Assembly: GCA_039090855.1 (NCBI GenBank)
Contig: CM077005.1
Span: 16,903,921 to 16,967,920 of the forward strand
DNA length: 64,000 nt
Direction of reading: 5' to 3'
Origin: Macrothele yani
Lineage: Eukaryota > Arthropoda > Arachnida > Araneae > Macrothelidae
Shown: positions 44,723-56,144 of the stretch, piece after piece
Position numbering within the stretch: the first letter of the stretch is position 1
Layout: each line of letters begins with the position of its first letter
Notes under the pieces: model-generated
What the model was told of the DNA's origin: nothing
What the model saw: only the letters and a program-made list of their open reading frames with translations
Databases searched by the model: none
Program-made: the position numbers and the translations under genes

Positions 44723-45986
44723 GGTGTGCAACTAAATTCTCGGCCACAGGCACAACACATTGACAGCAAATTATAGCAAATCAAATACATACTTAATCAG
44801 GGAAATAATCCCTGTCATGTTGGATACATTTGAGCCATCAGTCAGGTAGCTGCCGAATGCCACTGCGGAAAAAAGAGGGCTGTTTCGAGTTGATAAAGTC
44901 ATCAATACTTGTGTGGACCTCCTCGACAGAAGTGAAGTGCGTGTCACTCAGGTGATGTTGCAGGGAGCGAAAGAGGTGATAATCCGAAGGGGCGAAGTCT
45001 GGAGAATACGCTGGGTGGGACAAAATCTCCCTTCCCAGGTCGGCGATCGTGTTTTTGCGGTGTGAGGACGCGCATTATCCTGAAGCAACAGGACCAACCT
45101 TCTGACCTTGCCGGTGTATCGCCTTTTCGCCTCCATTGCGTCACTCACACAAATGAGTTGCCGACAATAACGCTCAGCATTGACCGTTTCACCAGGTTTG
45201 AGCAACTCATAGCGTACAACACCGCACTGATCCCACCACATGCACAGCAACAACTTCCTGGCATAGATATTTGGTTTGGCGGTACTGGTGGTAGGCTTAC
45301 CAGGATAAACCCACGATTTGCACCGTTTAGGATTATCATCGTGGATCCACTTCTCACCACAGGTCAAAATCTTGTGGAGGAAATCCTTCTTCTTGAATCT
45401 GGAGAGCAAGGACACAGCAACATTGCAGCGCCTAGACTTGTTCGCAACTGTGAGTTGGTGGGGGCACCCAACGGCCCTCCTTGTGAATCCATCCAAGCTT
45501 GTGCAGGCACTTTGAAAGGGCTTGTCATGTTACTCTGAGTTCCTGGGTGAGCTCTGACTGTGTGTGACAGGGATCTGCGTCCAACAGTTGTTCCAGTTCC
45601 TCATCGTCAACTTTCTGTGGCTGTCCCAGATGTTCTGCATCATGAAGATCAAACTTTCTCTGCTTAAACCACTGGAACCACTTCTTACACATACTGTAGG
45701 ACACAGCAGCCTCACCCAAAGCAGCACAGATCATTTGCTGAGCTTCCGCAGCACTGTTTTTCAGCTGAAACGTGAACAGGAGGCAGTGCCTCAAATGTTG
45801 CTTCTCGAACGACATTGATTTCACCGTCAACTTTCATCTCTTCTGTCACTACAGCTGTGAGTGGTTACGGTTGCCTGGAAAACTGTGTGATGGCGCTGCA
45901 ATCGGCCATTATCTCACACAGCTATTTGCATTTGCCGACGTTCTATGATCGCTTGCGGTTAGGGGCCGAGAATTAAGTTGCACACC
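44723..45986 (-). mobile_element. Mariner transposon (TIR type GGTGTGCAACTAAATTCTCG)
   Basis: Inverted ends at 44723-44745 and 45964-45986, TA at 44721-44722 and 45987-45988, 1264 bp. Inserted in an AT-alternating stretch of the TIR-like element. Confidence 0.94.
44838..45830 (-). pseudogene. Mariner transposase, first catalytic Asp lost
   Basis: The N-terminal part MSFEKQHLRHCLLFTFQLKN with YSMCKKWFQWFKQRKFDLHD is the mariner HTH region. After a stop the frame picks up at LLSRFKKKDFLHKILTCGEK: relatives have TGDEKW where this has TCGEKW (ggt for gat), so the first Asp is Gly. The second Asp is in LLLQDNARPHTAK. A frameshift leads to HPAYSPDFAPSDYHLFRSLQ with the third Asp, then the terminal FFRSGIRQLPD. 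Inactive. Confidence 0.92.
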
Positions 45987-46517
45987 TAATGGTACACATA
46001 CACAATGTGTGTACATATATATATAGTGTATGCCTATAGTTTATATACGGTTGTGATGTATCATGTACGTCGCTCTTAATCTCTTTGGGGCTTTAGGAAA
46101 AAGACACTGTGTAATAGAAGACACTAGGTAATTTTTTGAACATGTAAAATAATATTTTTGAATGTTTAATTTGTGACGTATGTCGCTCTTAATCTCTTTC
46201 AGCTTTTGGGAAGAAGACACCATGTAATAGAAGACACTATGTCAGACACTATGTAATTTTTTGAACATGTAAAATAATATTTTTGAATGTTAAATTTGTG
46301 ACATATTTCGTTCTTAATCTCCTTGGAGGGGGCTTAGGCCCCCAAATCCACATCAGTGGGTGCGCCAATGGCTTTCACCCTTTGGATTTATTAGCTATAA
46401 TTTAATAGCTTGTGCCGTTAAGCCCCACCAGATGGAGACGTCTCAGTTGCTGGGCCCATCCCTATGGATTTGTGGTCAGGTGCTGACAGATAAACACACA
46501 TAGCGCCATGGATTGTT

Positions 46518-46668
46518 GGCCACCATAGCGTAAGGCGAACGCACTTGGCTAGTTATCGAGAGATCTGGAGTATGATCCCAGCTGTGCCTGGGTAACAATT
46601 TTTTGGTTGCTGTGTGTTAATTAAAGAAAAATGTGGAAAGAGCAATGACTGTGTCTATTCACAAAGTC
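46518..46668 (+). mobile_element. SINE family C (copy 2)
   Basis: GGCCACCATAGCGTAAGGCG head with box A TAGCGTAAGGCG and degraded box B GAGTATGATCCC; body AACAATTTTTTGGTTGCTGT and TTAATTAAAGAAAAATGTGG. It lies on the far side of TIR-like element copy 2 from copy 1, in opposite orientation. Confidence 0.75.
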
Positions 46669-46949
46669 ACAGAAACCTAGTTTTCATGTGTACCTCAGAG
46701 AGAGACTACATTTTTAAGTGGGTCATTATTTTCTCATGAATCACTTCTCCAGAACATTGCCTTTTTATTCAGATTCCTGTGTTACACAATGTCCTCTAGT
46801 CAGGAGAGTGTAATTACATTGCGAAGCACGGATTTACATATCCCTAACCTGCCACCAAATTTATACTTATTGATAAGCCTACCTGCTACAGGAAAATAAA
46901 AAAAAAAATCATGCTTCAGTCGGTAGAAAGGCCATTTCATGTAATATGA

Positions 46950-47399
46950 TGAAAATAATGAAGAAAAATTTTCATGCATGATTTATTACGTATCAAACAT
47001 CAAGAATACTAAGTTATCTTTCAGATGAAACATCAGCCTTGTTCACACTAGCACTCATCTGGTTGGCATTGTTTCTGTAGCTGTGCCAATAGAAATTTCC
47101 AAATAATTGCAATAATGAAGGGTGCATCTGAATTGCATGTTTTTACTGAAGAAAATTTCAAATTCTCTTCAGTAAAAACTATATTTGAAATTCTTTTCAA
47201 TAAAAACTCTTGTAATTCGAATACACTCTTCATTATTCCGTTTATTTGGAAATCTCTACTGGCAACAGCTACAGAAACAATGTCAACCACATGAGTGCTT
47301 GCTGCTAGTGTGAACAAGGCTGATGTTTCAGCAAAAAGATCTTAATGTTTAATAAGTAAAACAACACATAAACATTTTTTCTTCATTATGGTTTTCATA
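46950..47399. mobile_element. ~450-bp palindromic (fold-back) element
   Basis: Left GATGAAAATAATGAAGAAAA...TGAAACATCAGCCTTGTTCA and right TGAACAAGGCTGATGTTTCA...TTCATTATGGTTTTCAT are reverse complements with moderate divergence. The centre is near 47176, with almost no loop (GAAAATTTCAAATTC...). No coding capacity. Confidence 0.82.
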
Positions 47400-48115
47400 C
47401 TTCAGTGTTGCTCAAGATAAAAATGCCCCAATTAAACATTTTGAACTTCTGAGGTCACATTGCAATAACATCATTAATTCTTCTGATTAAAGATTTCATG
47501 GCTTCCTCTGTGCCTTCTTCCTGGATGTCTTCTCAAAATGTAGAACAAGTAACCACAGATGCACAGCTAATTGCTCACACAAACACTAACTTTTCTCATG
47601 CAGGTGGGGTTACTGAAAACATACTTGGACATTGAAGGAAAAAAATAAAATAAAATAAAAAACAAAAAAAAAAAACAGAACCACAGTGAGATTTTAAGAA
47701 ATAACTGTTAAGGCATGTTAGAATAACTTAATTAAAAGCTGGCATGTCAAAACTACTTTTTATCTTTTATCCCAGTTCATTATGCTTCACTTTCTTCCTA
47801 CCCAAACCCAGCCCAATCATCTTTACATCAAACCATAAATATTTACATCAATTCAATAATTTGCAAAAGCTCATGCTTAAATGCATTGGTTTTACGATTA
47901 TTCAAGAGAAATGTTTGTGCTACTGTAAAAAAAACTATCTATCTATAAGATGTATATTTAGATACTGGGGGCGGGGTTCCAGAATCCCAGGTTCCTTCTC
48001 CTGAATACATGCCTGCAGGCACTTGTCACTAAGTGTTATGAAATTATTTATTCCTTGTGAATATCTGTTGCTTGGAGTCCAGCCATGGCAGCAATTTTAA
48101 CTTCTGTATCCACAT
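47400..48115. other. Non-coding stretch
   Basis: An A-rich (AAAAT)n-like tract at 47638-47680; no gene seen. Confidence 0.45.
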
Positions 48116-48585
48116 TAACTGTGGATCCTCTGTGTGTGTGTATGTGATTTTGTGTGTGCCTGTGTGAGTGATTTTGCATGTGTGTGTGTGAGGGAGTGAA
48201 AAAAGTAATTTTGTGTGTGAGAGAGTGGTTTGTATGTGAGTGCAGGTGTGAGAGAGTGGTTTGTATGTGAGTGCACGTGTGTGAGTGGGATTTTGTGAGT
48301 ATGAATGAGTAATTATGTGTATGCATGAGTATACTGTGTGTGTGCACATGTGCGAGTGATATTGTGTGTGCACATGTGTGTGAGTAATACTGATATTGTG
48401 TGTGTGCGAGTGTTTTTTGTGACTGAATGAGTAAATTTTGTGTGTATGTATGTGATATTGTGAGTGAGTGATTGTGTGTGTGCATGTGAATGAGTGATTT
48501 TTGCATGACTGAATGAGTAAATTTTGTGTGCATGCATGTGATATTCTGGGTGTGTCAGAGAGTAATTGTGAGTGTGTGTGTGTTT

Positions 48586-48637
<52 letters not shown>

Positions 48638-48745
48638 ATGATTTTTGTGTGACTGAATGAGTACTTTTTGTGTGACTGAATGAGTACATTTTGTGTGTAT
48701 GTGTGCGACATTGTGGGTGTGTGAGTGAGTGATTTTGGGTGCATG
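48116..48745. repeat. Degenerate TG-rich minisatellite
   Basis: Interrupted (TG)n with recurring phrases such as GTGACTGAATGAGTA, GTGAGAGAGTGGTTTGTATG and TGTGTGTGCATGTG, and one pure TG run at about 48595-48629. Long His/Thr-rich frames on the minus strand are a by-product of the repeat, not genes. Confidence 0.9.
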
Positions 48746-49854
48746 CACATGTGGGGTAAATTGAAAGAAGAGCAAGAACCACAATTAAGAACCCGTAAGG
48801 TTATGCATTTTCACTTGAGTGGCAATAGCAGCTCTCATCTGTCAGACCTGAGGATGGGTTGGAGCACAACATGAAATTGGGTGAATGAGAATAAAAAATT
48901 GCAGCATCTCTGTAAAATAAAAGTCAAATTTAAATGATAATAACGTAATTACGATTTGCCATGATTTCTTTTCTTTAATTTTTCCTGTATCGATTTTCAA
49001 TGAGGAGCTGAGCTGCATAGATAATCACTGGGACTGTTTCTGATTACAGTATCCCGACCAGCTGCAAACTTTTGAAATAATTCAGTAACATATTGGCACA
49101 AACATTGCAGATTTCCCACATGTTCCAATAATGTGCTGATGGAAACCACCCCTTCCCCTCCTCCTTTCCTATACACATAAGCATGCACAGTTGGCAAAAG
49201 GTTTTTTCCTCACAAAAGCCAAATTATACCTTGACCTCCTTGCAAAACTAATATTCTGGCACAATTACTATTTTGCACTGCCACAACACACAGCTGCACT
49301 GGCATGCCCAAGGAGGATCGTTAACCCTCCCCCAAATAAATTTGGAACATTTCAATTTTTCAAAAACATAATTTTAAAAGGCAAAGTTTTGATAGTATTT
49401 GAAATTGTTTTTATGTCTCATGGCAACAATCGAACATGTTTTTTCCATGAAGATGTGGAAGCAACAAGGAGCCAAGGACCAGAATGTTCCATTACCAATG
49501 AAAAGCTAATACATGGGTATACTGATACTTTCTGTGGCGACGAAATAATGTCGAATTTGAGTTATATGACTTTTTTCAGATTACTTTTCAGCACGTTGAA
49601 AAGCAAGGAGTTTTGATCTGTGATGAATTGATATTGAAATATCAAGAATCACATCGAAAGAAAACCAATGCTGTAACATAAACACAGAAAATCCAGAAGA
49701 CTATAACAGGATTTCAATTTTTGTACCATTTTTTGACATGTTTATTAGTGCTTTGGAAAAAAAATTCTACACAGATAAATAGCAAAATATAAGTGGTCAG
49801 CCATTACGTGGTGATAAGAATATAGGTAATAAGAATGCTAATAACTAGCTTTTA
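48746..49854. other. Non-coding stretch
   Basis: A 141-codon plus-strand frame at 49191-49616 (with FHEDVEATRSQGPECSITNE) has no recognised motif and no family I can name; left uncalled. Confidence 0.4.
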
Positions 49855-50157
49855 GCCCGTCACTTTGCTGACACTGTTTGTTGGTGTAGGTTTTGTTTAG
49901 CTAGAGAACAGAACTCAATGTTAAGCTTCATTGACGACTCATCCAGATTTTCAAGCAGATAAATCCAGGCAAAAAAATCACCTGTGCTGAAACATATTTG
50001 ATTTTGTGTTTACTAACTGCAAGTAGTTTTCTCTTGGATGGGTGAAATATTTGACTGTGAATCGTTATGGACAGGGTAAAAAATTATCGTTAATAAGCTT
50101 GAAGTTAAATAGGCCTAATTGTTTTTTATTTTAGAAAAATTAATGGAGAAAAAAATT

Positions 50158-50517
50158 ATATTAAGCCAATGCTTCATGGTAAACAATGTTGTGAATTCTC
50201 CCATGTGGGGCTGAAATGTAGAGATTTTGCTTGCTGCCAACTTTGGAACATCCAATGTAAAGTTGTCCATGGGAAAAGTAAGAGCTTTGCAAATTGAAGC
50301 CAACAACTTTGAGCGACTGTCTTTGAGCCTTGATGACACTCATAGTGAAGCACAGGCACACTGGAAGCTGAATTCGTTTAAATTTGAAGGGCACATTGGC
50401 CGGAATGATGGGTATTCAGGGAATGAACACATCTTGTCCTACTGCCAGGCCAGTCATAATCATACCTTCAATGACGTGCGGCACGAGACGTTTGAAAGTA
50501 CCACTTTAGAAAAATGA
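50158..50517 (-). pseudogene. Helitron Rep/helicase, C-terminal part
   Basis: Minus-strand translation gives IMTGLAVGQDVFIP, a stop, then PFKFKRIQLPVCLCFTMSVI, KAQRQSLKVVGFNLQSSYFS and HGQLYIGCSKVGSKQNLYIS, ending HGRIHNIVYHEALA. This is the last part of the PIF1-like SF1B helicase of Helitrons: the KAQGQSL box (KAQRQSL here) and the HGQLYVACSRV box (motif VI region). It unwinds DNA during rolling-circle transposition. The Rep nuclease and Walker motifs are absent. At least one internal stop makes it a relic. Confidence 0.9.
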
Positions 50518-51659
50518 ATGTTTTCAAGCATTTATACGTACATTGAAACTTAATGTACATGTTAATTAATTAAATAAAGAAATCTTATTTCGTATTATTT
50601 GAAGTGAATAATTATATGTGAACTGTAATTTGATGAATGCAGTGAAAAGAGCTTCTCCACGCCATCTTGTGAGAACATGTTGAACATCATTTTTTAAGCA
50701 TTTCATCACCATAGCTAGATGTTAGTATCAATGTAATTCAAAACTGTAACATCAGAAGAGCATGAATTAATGTTATTTGTAGCTCATTTTCCTTGACGAA
50801 AGTGCTAATTAAATTATAAAAATATGGCTGTACTACGGAATCAGAATGCTTTCAAGTAGTTTCCAATTTCCCGTATATTGTTCCGCTTTGTTTACATACA
50901 ACCTGATAACACCCAACGTAAACGAAAGAAATTCACGATAATATGCGACTTTTTCTTACTATGTTCATCAAAATAAATCTTATTGTACTGGAAAAAATCA
51001 TAGGCATTTATTTTATTATGGAAAATAATTATACATTTATTTGCATATCACAAATTTATGCATCATAATTCCGTCTCATGCCCTTCTGAACATACTTTTC
51101 TTTTTGGAAGAAGGCCATTACTTCAGCCTACTTAATAGCTGTCTCCGAAGCCTTGCCTGCCTCCTGCAGCAACCGTGACCAATTCTACATCTGTAAAATT
51201 TATAAAATCCGAATAAATACTATCAAAAAATGAGGTGGCAGGCTTAGCCACTTTGACTTCCAGAACAAAAGTTCAAAAGACTTTGCTTAAAGAATACGCT
51301 AGCTCTGGATAAAAAAACAAAATAAAACAATAACAAAAACAACAATGTAGTACTGTTATTTAATATATTTTCTTCATAAAATGTATTTACAAATAATAGC
51401 CATTAAGGTGTCAATTATAATGAATTTCTAAACAAGAAACGCATTAAATTTATTGTGAACTACTTTCCTTTACGTTGGGTGTGCTCAGGTTGTTTGTAAA
51501 CAAAGTGGAATGATACACAGGAAATCGGGAACCACGTTTTTCTCAAAAATTCGTAAATCTAAGCCCAAGGTGTACATATCCTTGGTATGTAAGCTACCTT
51601 CGTGCAAAATTTCAGGTTTCTAGGTTGAGTAGTTTTTTTGTTTTTTTTGTATCGTGAGG

Positions 51660-51665
<6 letters not shown>

Positions 51666-51721
<56 letters not shown>
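51666..51721. repeat. (CA)n microsatellite, ~28 units
   Basis: Pure CA run near the Helitron 5' end. Confidence 0.97.
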
Positions 51722-51724
<3 letters not shown>

Positions 51725-52096
51725 TGTTTAATTAATATAGATAATTTTCAGCAATATTTATTTGAATATTTTTGTGCAGATGTTGCATACATTTTAAAAA
51801 TGCACTCACAACAGATTTAGTTGCATAAAAAATAAATTTCGTAACACCCCCCACAAAAGAAAATTTCGTAACACCTTCCTAAAAAAATTCTGGGTGCACC
51901 ACTGCAATGAATGCATGCATCTTCAGGCTGAAGAGTGTATCCATTCATGCACTTTACTATCTGTAGTTACTGTTGTTGCTTTCTTTATATAGATGTGCTT
52001 GTGAGTCACTCAACTCTGTAACCTTAATTTTTTGCTCAAACTTTTTATTTTGAAAAGCAGTTTCATTCATAATGCTTTATAAAAGTTGTGTGGTTC

Positions 52097-52323
52097 TTTT
52101 TTTTTGGGAGGGGGGTGGGTAAACAATCACCATGAGTGACTCAATGGGCTATAAGCAGTCGCCCAACCTGATTTAGCACCACTGGTTCCAGGGAAGAGAG
52201 AGAGAGCCAGGGCCATAAAACAGACAAACACAACATTCATGCCTCACCGGGATTCGAACCTGGACCCACCTTGGATGAATGATCAGAAGCTAGCACTCAA
52301 ACCACTATGACACCGGGGTGGCA
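52097..52323 (-). mobile_element. SINE family A (copy 12)
   Basis: Minus-strand copy, diverged in the body and head. Near-exact 11-bp duplication TTG(T/C)GTGGTTC at 52086-52096 and 52324-52334. A T run interrupted by G marks the old A tail. Confidence 0.88.
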
Positions 52324-52528
52324 TTGCGTGGTTCATAATGAAGTTATGTGCTGCTTTTTCTGCTAACTTTCATTCAATAAAATAATTGATGAATAATATT
52401 CATGCCTGCATATGCATTACTGGCACTGAGACTGTTGGAACAAATAATATTTGAGAATGGGGGCGGGAATGGGTGTAAATGAAATAATCATAATTAGTGT
52501 GCTGTCTTTTGACAGGTACAACAGTAAC

Positions 52529-53375
52529 TCAACAAGTTCTCTTCCTCCAGTTTTCTCTGTCCCTTGTTTTCTCCTTCAACAATTGATAGCTTCCTGTGCC
52601 CATAATATCATCAAGCAGTTGTCTCCTTCCTCTTGGTCGCTTTCGTTTGATTTTCCCTTTTATCATTCTTTTCAATAAGCTGTCTTCTCTTAATACATGT
52701 CCTATCCAGTTATATTTTCTTTTTTTTATAGTCTTTAGAACATTCCTTTCTTCCTCAACTCTTTGCAACACTTTATCATTGGTAATTTTTTCAATCCACT
52801 TTATTTTTTCCATTCTTCTCCATAACCACATTTCAAATGCCTACAACATTTTAGCTTCTTTCTTCCCGATTGTCCACGTTTCTGCCCCATATTTTAAAGT
52901 TGTACTCCAAATATAGCACTGAATAAGCCTTTTCATTAAATTTTTATTCTATTTTATACTAAACAAATTTTTCTTGTTGTAAAATGCATATATTTTCCTT
53001 TATTAATTTTTTCTTTTATTTCCATGTCATATTTTCTAATTTCTTGGATTATGCTACAGAGGTATTTGTATAGTCTCACTTGCTCTACATTATCTCCATT
53101 CATCATCATCTCAACGTTTCCTGGTGTCCTGGAGACTCTCATCGTTTTTGTTTTCTTTGTGTTAATTTTCATACCATATTTTATGCATACACTTTCAAAT
53201 TTTTGCATTAGATGCTGTAGTTCATGTTCAGTATTAGCTAATATTGCTTGGTCATCTGCAAATCTAATACTTTGTATTGTTCTTCCTCCAATAGTGATTC
53301 CTTTTTTCTCTTCATCAAATGCTTCTTTTATCATTTCTTCTGCAAAAATATTGAAGAGTGTTGGTGACAGATGAA
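52529..53375 (-). pseudogene. Non-LTR retrotransposon reverse transcriptase fragment
   Basis: The minus strand starts within the RT at LSPTLFNIFAEEMIKEAFDE. The palm motif follows as SIRFADDQAILANTEHELQH, which includes the two catalytic Asps (FADD), then KTKTMRVSRTPGNVEMMMNG and QVRLYKYLCSIIQEIRKYDM (thumb side). After frameshifts near 52835-52950 it continues EKIKWIEKITNDKVLQRVEE, KKRKYNWIGHVLREDSLLKR and KRKRPRGRRQLLDDIM. This order fits RTE/L1-like LINEs. The N-terminal endonuclease and fingers are missing. Confidence 0.9.
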
Positions 53376-54072
53376 TACTAAATGGAAGGTTGAAGCATTA
53401 TTCACCAATCCCTATATGTACAGTAATATTCATATAGCCTTGAATTTAACTTCACAATAACACTTCTATTTTATATACAGAGCAGAAGCATTTCTTGTTA
53501 AAAATTCTTGCACAGTAACAGCTGTTGGTTGAGAAGTTTCATTATGTTCTACAAAATCATTGCATATGTACAACATGCCCAACTAAGCTCCCAATTTTAG
53601 ATTATGATCCAGTCTCAAATCACTTCTGTCAATAATGTGAAGATAATTTTCAAAACTACTTAGCATAAACAATATTATAAACTAAAATAACCTTAAAATA
53701 TAAGTAACTTGACTCACATCAACAGAGTGAAAATGAATTTTATTAGATGAATGAATCTGTGTTTTTGTTTTACTATAAAGATCAACAACACAAAAGTCTG
53801 GTGGTCATATTACTCCTGTGCACTTTCTGCAAAGACAAGAGGAAATGGGAATGAACATGAGAGTAATAAAAAAAAACCATCATGAAATTTTATGCACAAA
53901 ACAGAAAATTAAAACTAACTAAAAACCAGAACAATATTACTTAACACTTTACAGTTTGACAATTCCTACTTCCCAATAAAAAATGTTCATGTAGAAATGT
54001 TAAAAGTTGTAGAAAAACACATTGACACACCTTATGGTATTTAAAAAGTCTTTTGATTACCTAAGGAAAACA
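53376..54072. other. AT-rich non-coding stretch
   Basis: No gene or repeat end recognised. Confidence 0.5.
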
Positions 54073-54074
54073 TA

Positions 54075-55290
54075 CATAGTCATATCAGAATAATATGACC
54101 ACCTACCTAATAATGGGAATAACCACCCTTGGCCCGGATGACAGCGGCGAGACGGTGTGGCATGGCCACAATGAGGCTCTGGAGGGTTGCCCAAGGCACA
54201 TGTGCCATTCAGACTGCAGCAAAGCATGGAGGTCCCAGAGGTGTTGGTTGTGGGTTGGCATGTCGAACCTGTCAATCCAACAAGTCGCACAAGTGCTCTA
54301 TGGGATTGAGGCTGTGCGATTTCCCTGGCCAAGGGAGAATGGAGACATCGCTGTCATGTTCCTGAAACCAGTCACACACCACCTTAGGCGATATGGCAGG
54401 GTGCATTGCCCTGTTGGTAGAAACCATCACCACCAGAGTAAACATCCAACATGAAGGGATGCATGTCGTCAGCATGGATGGACAGGTAGCCATTGGTATT
54501 CAGGGACCCATCCAATGGCACCAGCGGTCCCAGTTCATACCAGGAAAACATCTCCCAGACATGCACACTGCCATCGCCGGCCTGTATTTGACCGACAAGC
54601 ATGTGCGGGTGTTGGTTCTCATGCGTCTGACAGTGTATCTGCCACCACCCGTCACTTCTGTGGAGTAGAAACCTTGATTCGCCGGAGAAGGAAACCTTTT
54701 CCCACTCTTCCACTGTCCAATGATGACAGTCCCATGCTAGCTGCAGGTGTCGCTGCTGATAGACCTGGGTTAACAAGGGTGCCTTGACACAGCATCAACT
54801 CTGGAGACCAATGTATAACAGGGTTCACTCTACTGTTATTGTGAACATGTACTTGGGTGCCCCAGCGTTCATTTGCATGGTCAATTGCTGCACTGTTGTG
54901 CATCAATTGCCTTTTACCAGTTGATGTTCTCCTCTGGAGTGGTTGATGGCCTTTGGGGCTCCACAGTTATGACGTTGAGAGGTACTTGGTGTGCCAGCAG
55001 TACATTCTTGGTACACCCTTACTACAGCACCTTGCAAACAGCCCAAGAAATTTGCTGTCTCTGAGAAGTTTCCACCCCTGGTGCGGTGGCTGATGATCAT
55101 TCCTTTTTGACCCCCCCGTCAAATCACTGCCTCTGCCCATTGTGCACATGTTACACACTATGGCTCATCTGTCCTGGCCGGCCATTTACATCTACGTGCG
55201 GTCGACATTGTCACGTGTACCACTCTGTGACATACCTGGGTGGGTACACTGCGATTCTGGGGGTGGTCATATTATTCTGAAACGACCGTG
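54075..55290 (-). mobile_element. Tc1-like transposon (TIR with CAGAATAATATGACCACC)
   Basis: Inverted ends 54075-54104 and 55262-55290 with TA at 54073-54074 and 55291-55292; 1216 bp. Outer 12 bp of the TIRs have diverged more than the inner CAGAATAATATGACCACC core. Confidence 0.92.
54103..55140 (-). pseudogene. Tc1-type transposase with both catalytic Asps replaced by Gly
   Basis: The start at 55140 gives MGRGSDLTGG, and after a frameshift GMIISHRTRGGNFSETANFL (HTH). GTPSTSQRHNCGAPKAINHS follows in another frame. The core reads TVEEWEKVSFSGESRFLLHR: the first Asp of SDESRF is Gly. Later, DGFYQQGNAPCHIA has Gly for the Asp of QQDNAPCH. The Glu remains in NPIEHL. The end is PRVVIPIIR then TAG. 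Two independent active-site losses make this copy inert. Confidence 0.9.
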
Positions 55291-55307
55291 TAAACTCTTC
55301 AGGTGTA

Positions 55308-55448
55308 CAGTCGAACTTCGTTAATGCGAAATACTGTTTTACATGAAATATGTGTTTGGTCTCGTCAAAGAATAGGTTAACATGAAATTTGGTTAATGTG
55401 AAATAATTGCCTTGGTCCCTACAGTTTCGCGTTAATGAGGTTCGACTG
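55308..55448. mobile_element. Short pogo/Tigger-like MITE
   Basis: CAGTCGAACTTCGTTAATGC at the left and GCGTTAATGAGGTTCGACTG at the right are inverted repeats, flanked by TA (55306-55307 and 55449-55450). CAGTCGAACCTCG-type ends are known from pogo/Tigger elements. At 141 bp it has no coding room. It sits 18 bp from the Tc1 element. Confidence 0.85.
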
Positions 55449-55508
55449 TATTAGAAAATGTACCAGGCTACATACATCTATAAAATAATGAAAGTTCTTG
55501 AAAAACAT

Positions 55509-55593
<85 letters not shown>
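55509..55593. repeat. (AC)n microsatellite, ~42 units
   Basis: Uninterrupted AC dinucleotides. Confidence 0.97.
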
Positions 55594-55594
<1 letters not shown>

Positions 55595-56116
55595 CACTAA
55601 TCTGTTCTCAGGTTAGTTTCTCAAAGCAAGATTAGCTGCCAAATTTAAATTATTGGTGTAAGATTTTGTTTACTGTTGATGTATCAAAAGTCTCAATTTT
55701 ACAGCAACGTTTGCATACAACTTGAGCTTCACTGACATCTGTCACTCACCACACACAAGATCTTTTGCGCTTCATACTCATTATCTTTTTCTCTTGCATG
55801 CATTCCTGAATTTGGTCCTCCTATGATTTCTTTGTACTTCTTCCATCTTTCTTTCCTGCCATTTAAGCTGAATAAAAAATCCATCTTACTTAAAACCTCA
55901 TCACACATTCTTTCAACATGGCCAAAAAACATTTGTCTCCACTTCACTAACAACCTTCTACTTCAAATTACACATTTGCAAAACACATCATCCCTCACAT
56001 GATCAGAATGCAATTTGCCACTAAACCCTCCATACATTAAACATTTCTCCACCTAAACATATAAAACGAACGAAACACACAGAGTCACGTATGGTAAAAG
56101 GTTCATTTAGCGGTAG

Positions 56117-56144
56117 CTTTCGGTCATCCTACGACCTTGATCAC
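56117..56144 (-). ncRNA. Hammerhead-like motif, left arm copy
   Basis: On the minus strand GTGATCAA is followed by GGTCGT-AGG-ATGACC (stem II with one wobble) and GAAAGC. It is the inverted partner of the motif at 58183-58210. Confidence 0.35.

Larger units (their letters stand above)
44674..46368. mobile_element. TIR-like element (copy 2), split by a mariner
   Basis: Starts AGTGGCGCACCCAGGAATTC and ends AGTGGGTGCGCCAATG, in opposite orientation to copy 1 at 32311. It retains AGGGGGCTGTATATA at one end and three ~115-bp units (GTGTCTTCTATTAC..., complement here) at the other. It lacks the RTE fragment of copy 1; its AT-rich centre instead received a mariner. Confidence 0.78.
49855..51741 (-). 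mobile_element. Helitron remnant
   Basis: On the minus strand the element begins A^TCTATATTAATTAAACAAAG (51741) and ends GGGCTAAAAGCTAG^T (49855). Helitrons start TC, end CTRR and insert between A and T, which fits both ends. A small hairpin GTCA-GCAAAG-TGAC lies about 11 nt before the CTAG, as expected. A helicase relic inside supports the call. It is about 1.9 kb, so most of the autonomous element is missing. The 5' end contains a CA microsatellite. Confidence 0.75.

Noticed and set aside
48044..48784. 246- and 161-codon His/Thr-rich minus-strand frames
   Set aside because: By-products of the TG-rich minisatellite; three overlapping frames are open for the same reason.
49191..49616. 141-codon plus-strand frame
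   Set aside because: No recognised domain, compositionally like translated AT-rich DNA, and no gene context.
55729..55953. Minus-strand frame with WRQMFFGHVERM
   Set aside because: The FGHVERM phrase recalls LINE tails, but the match is too short and the rest does not follow any LINE I know.
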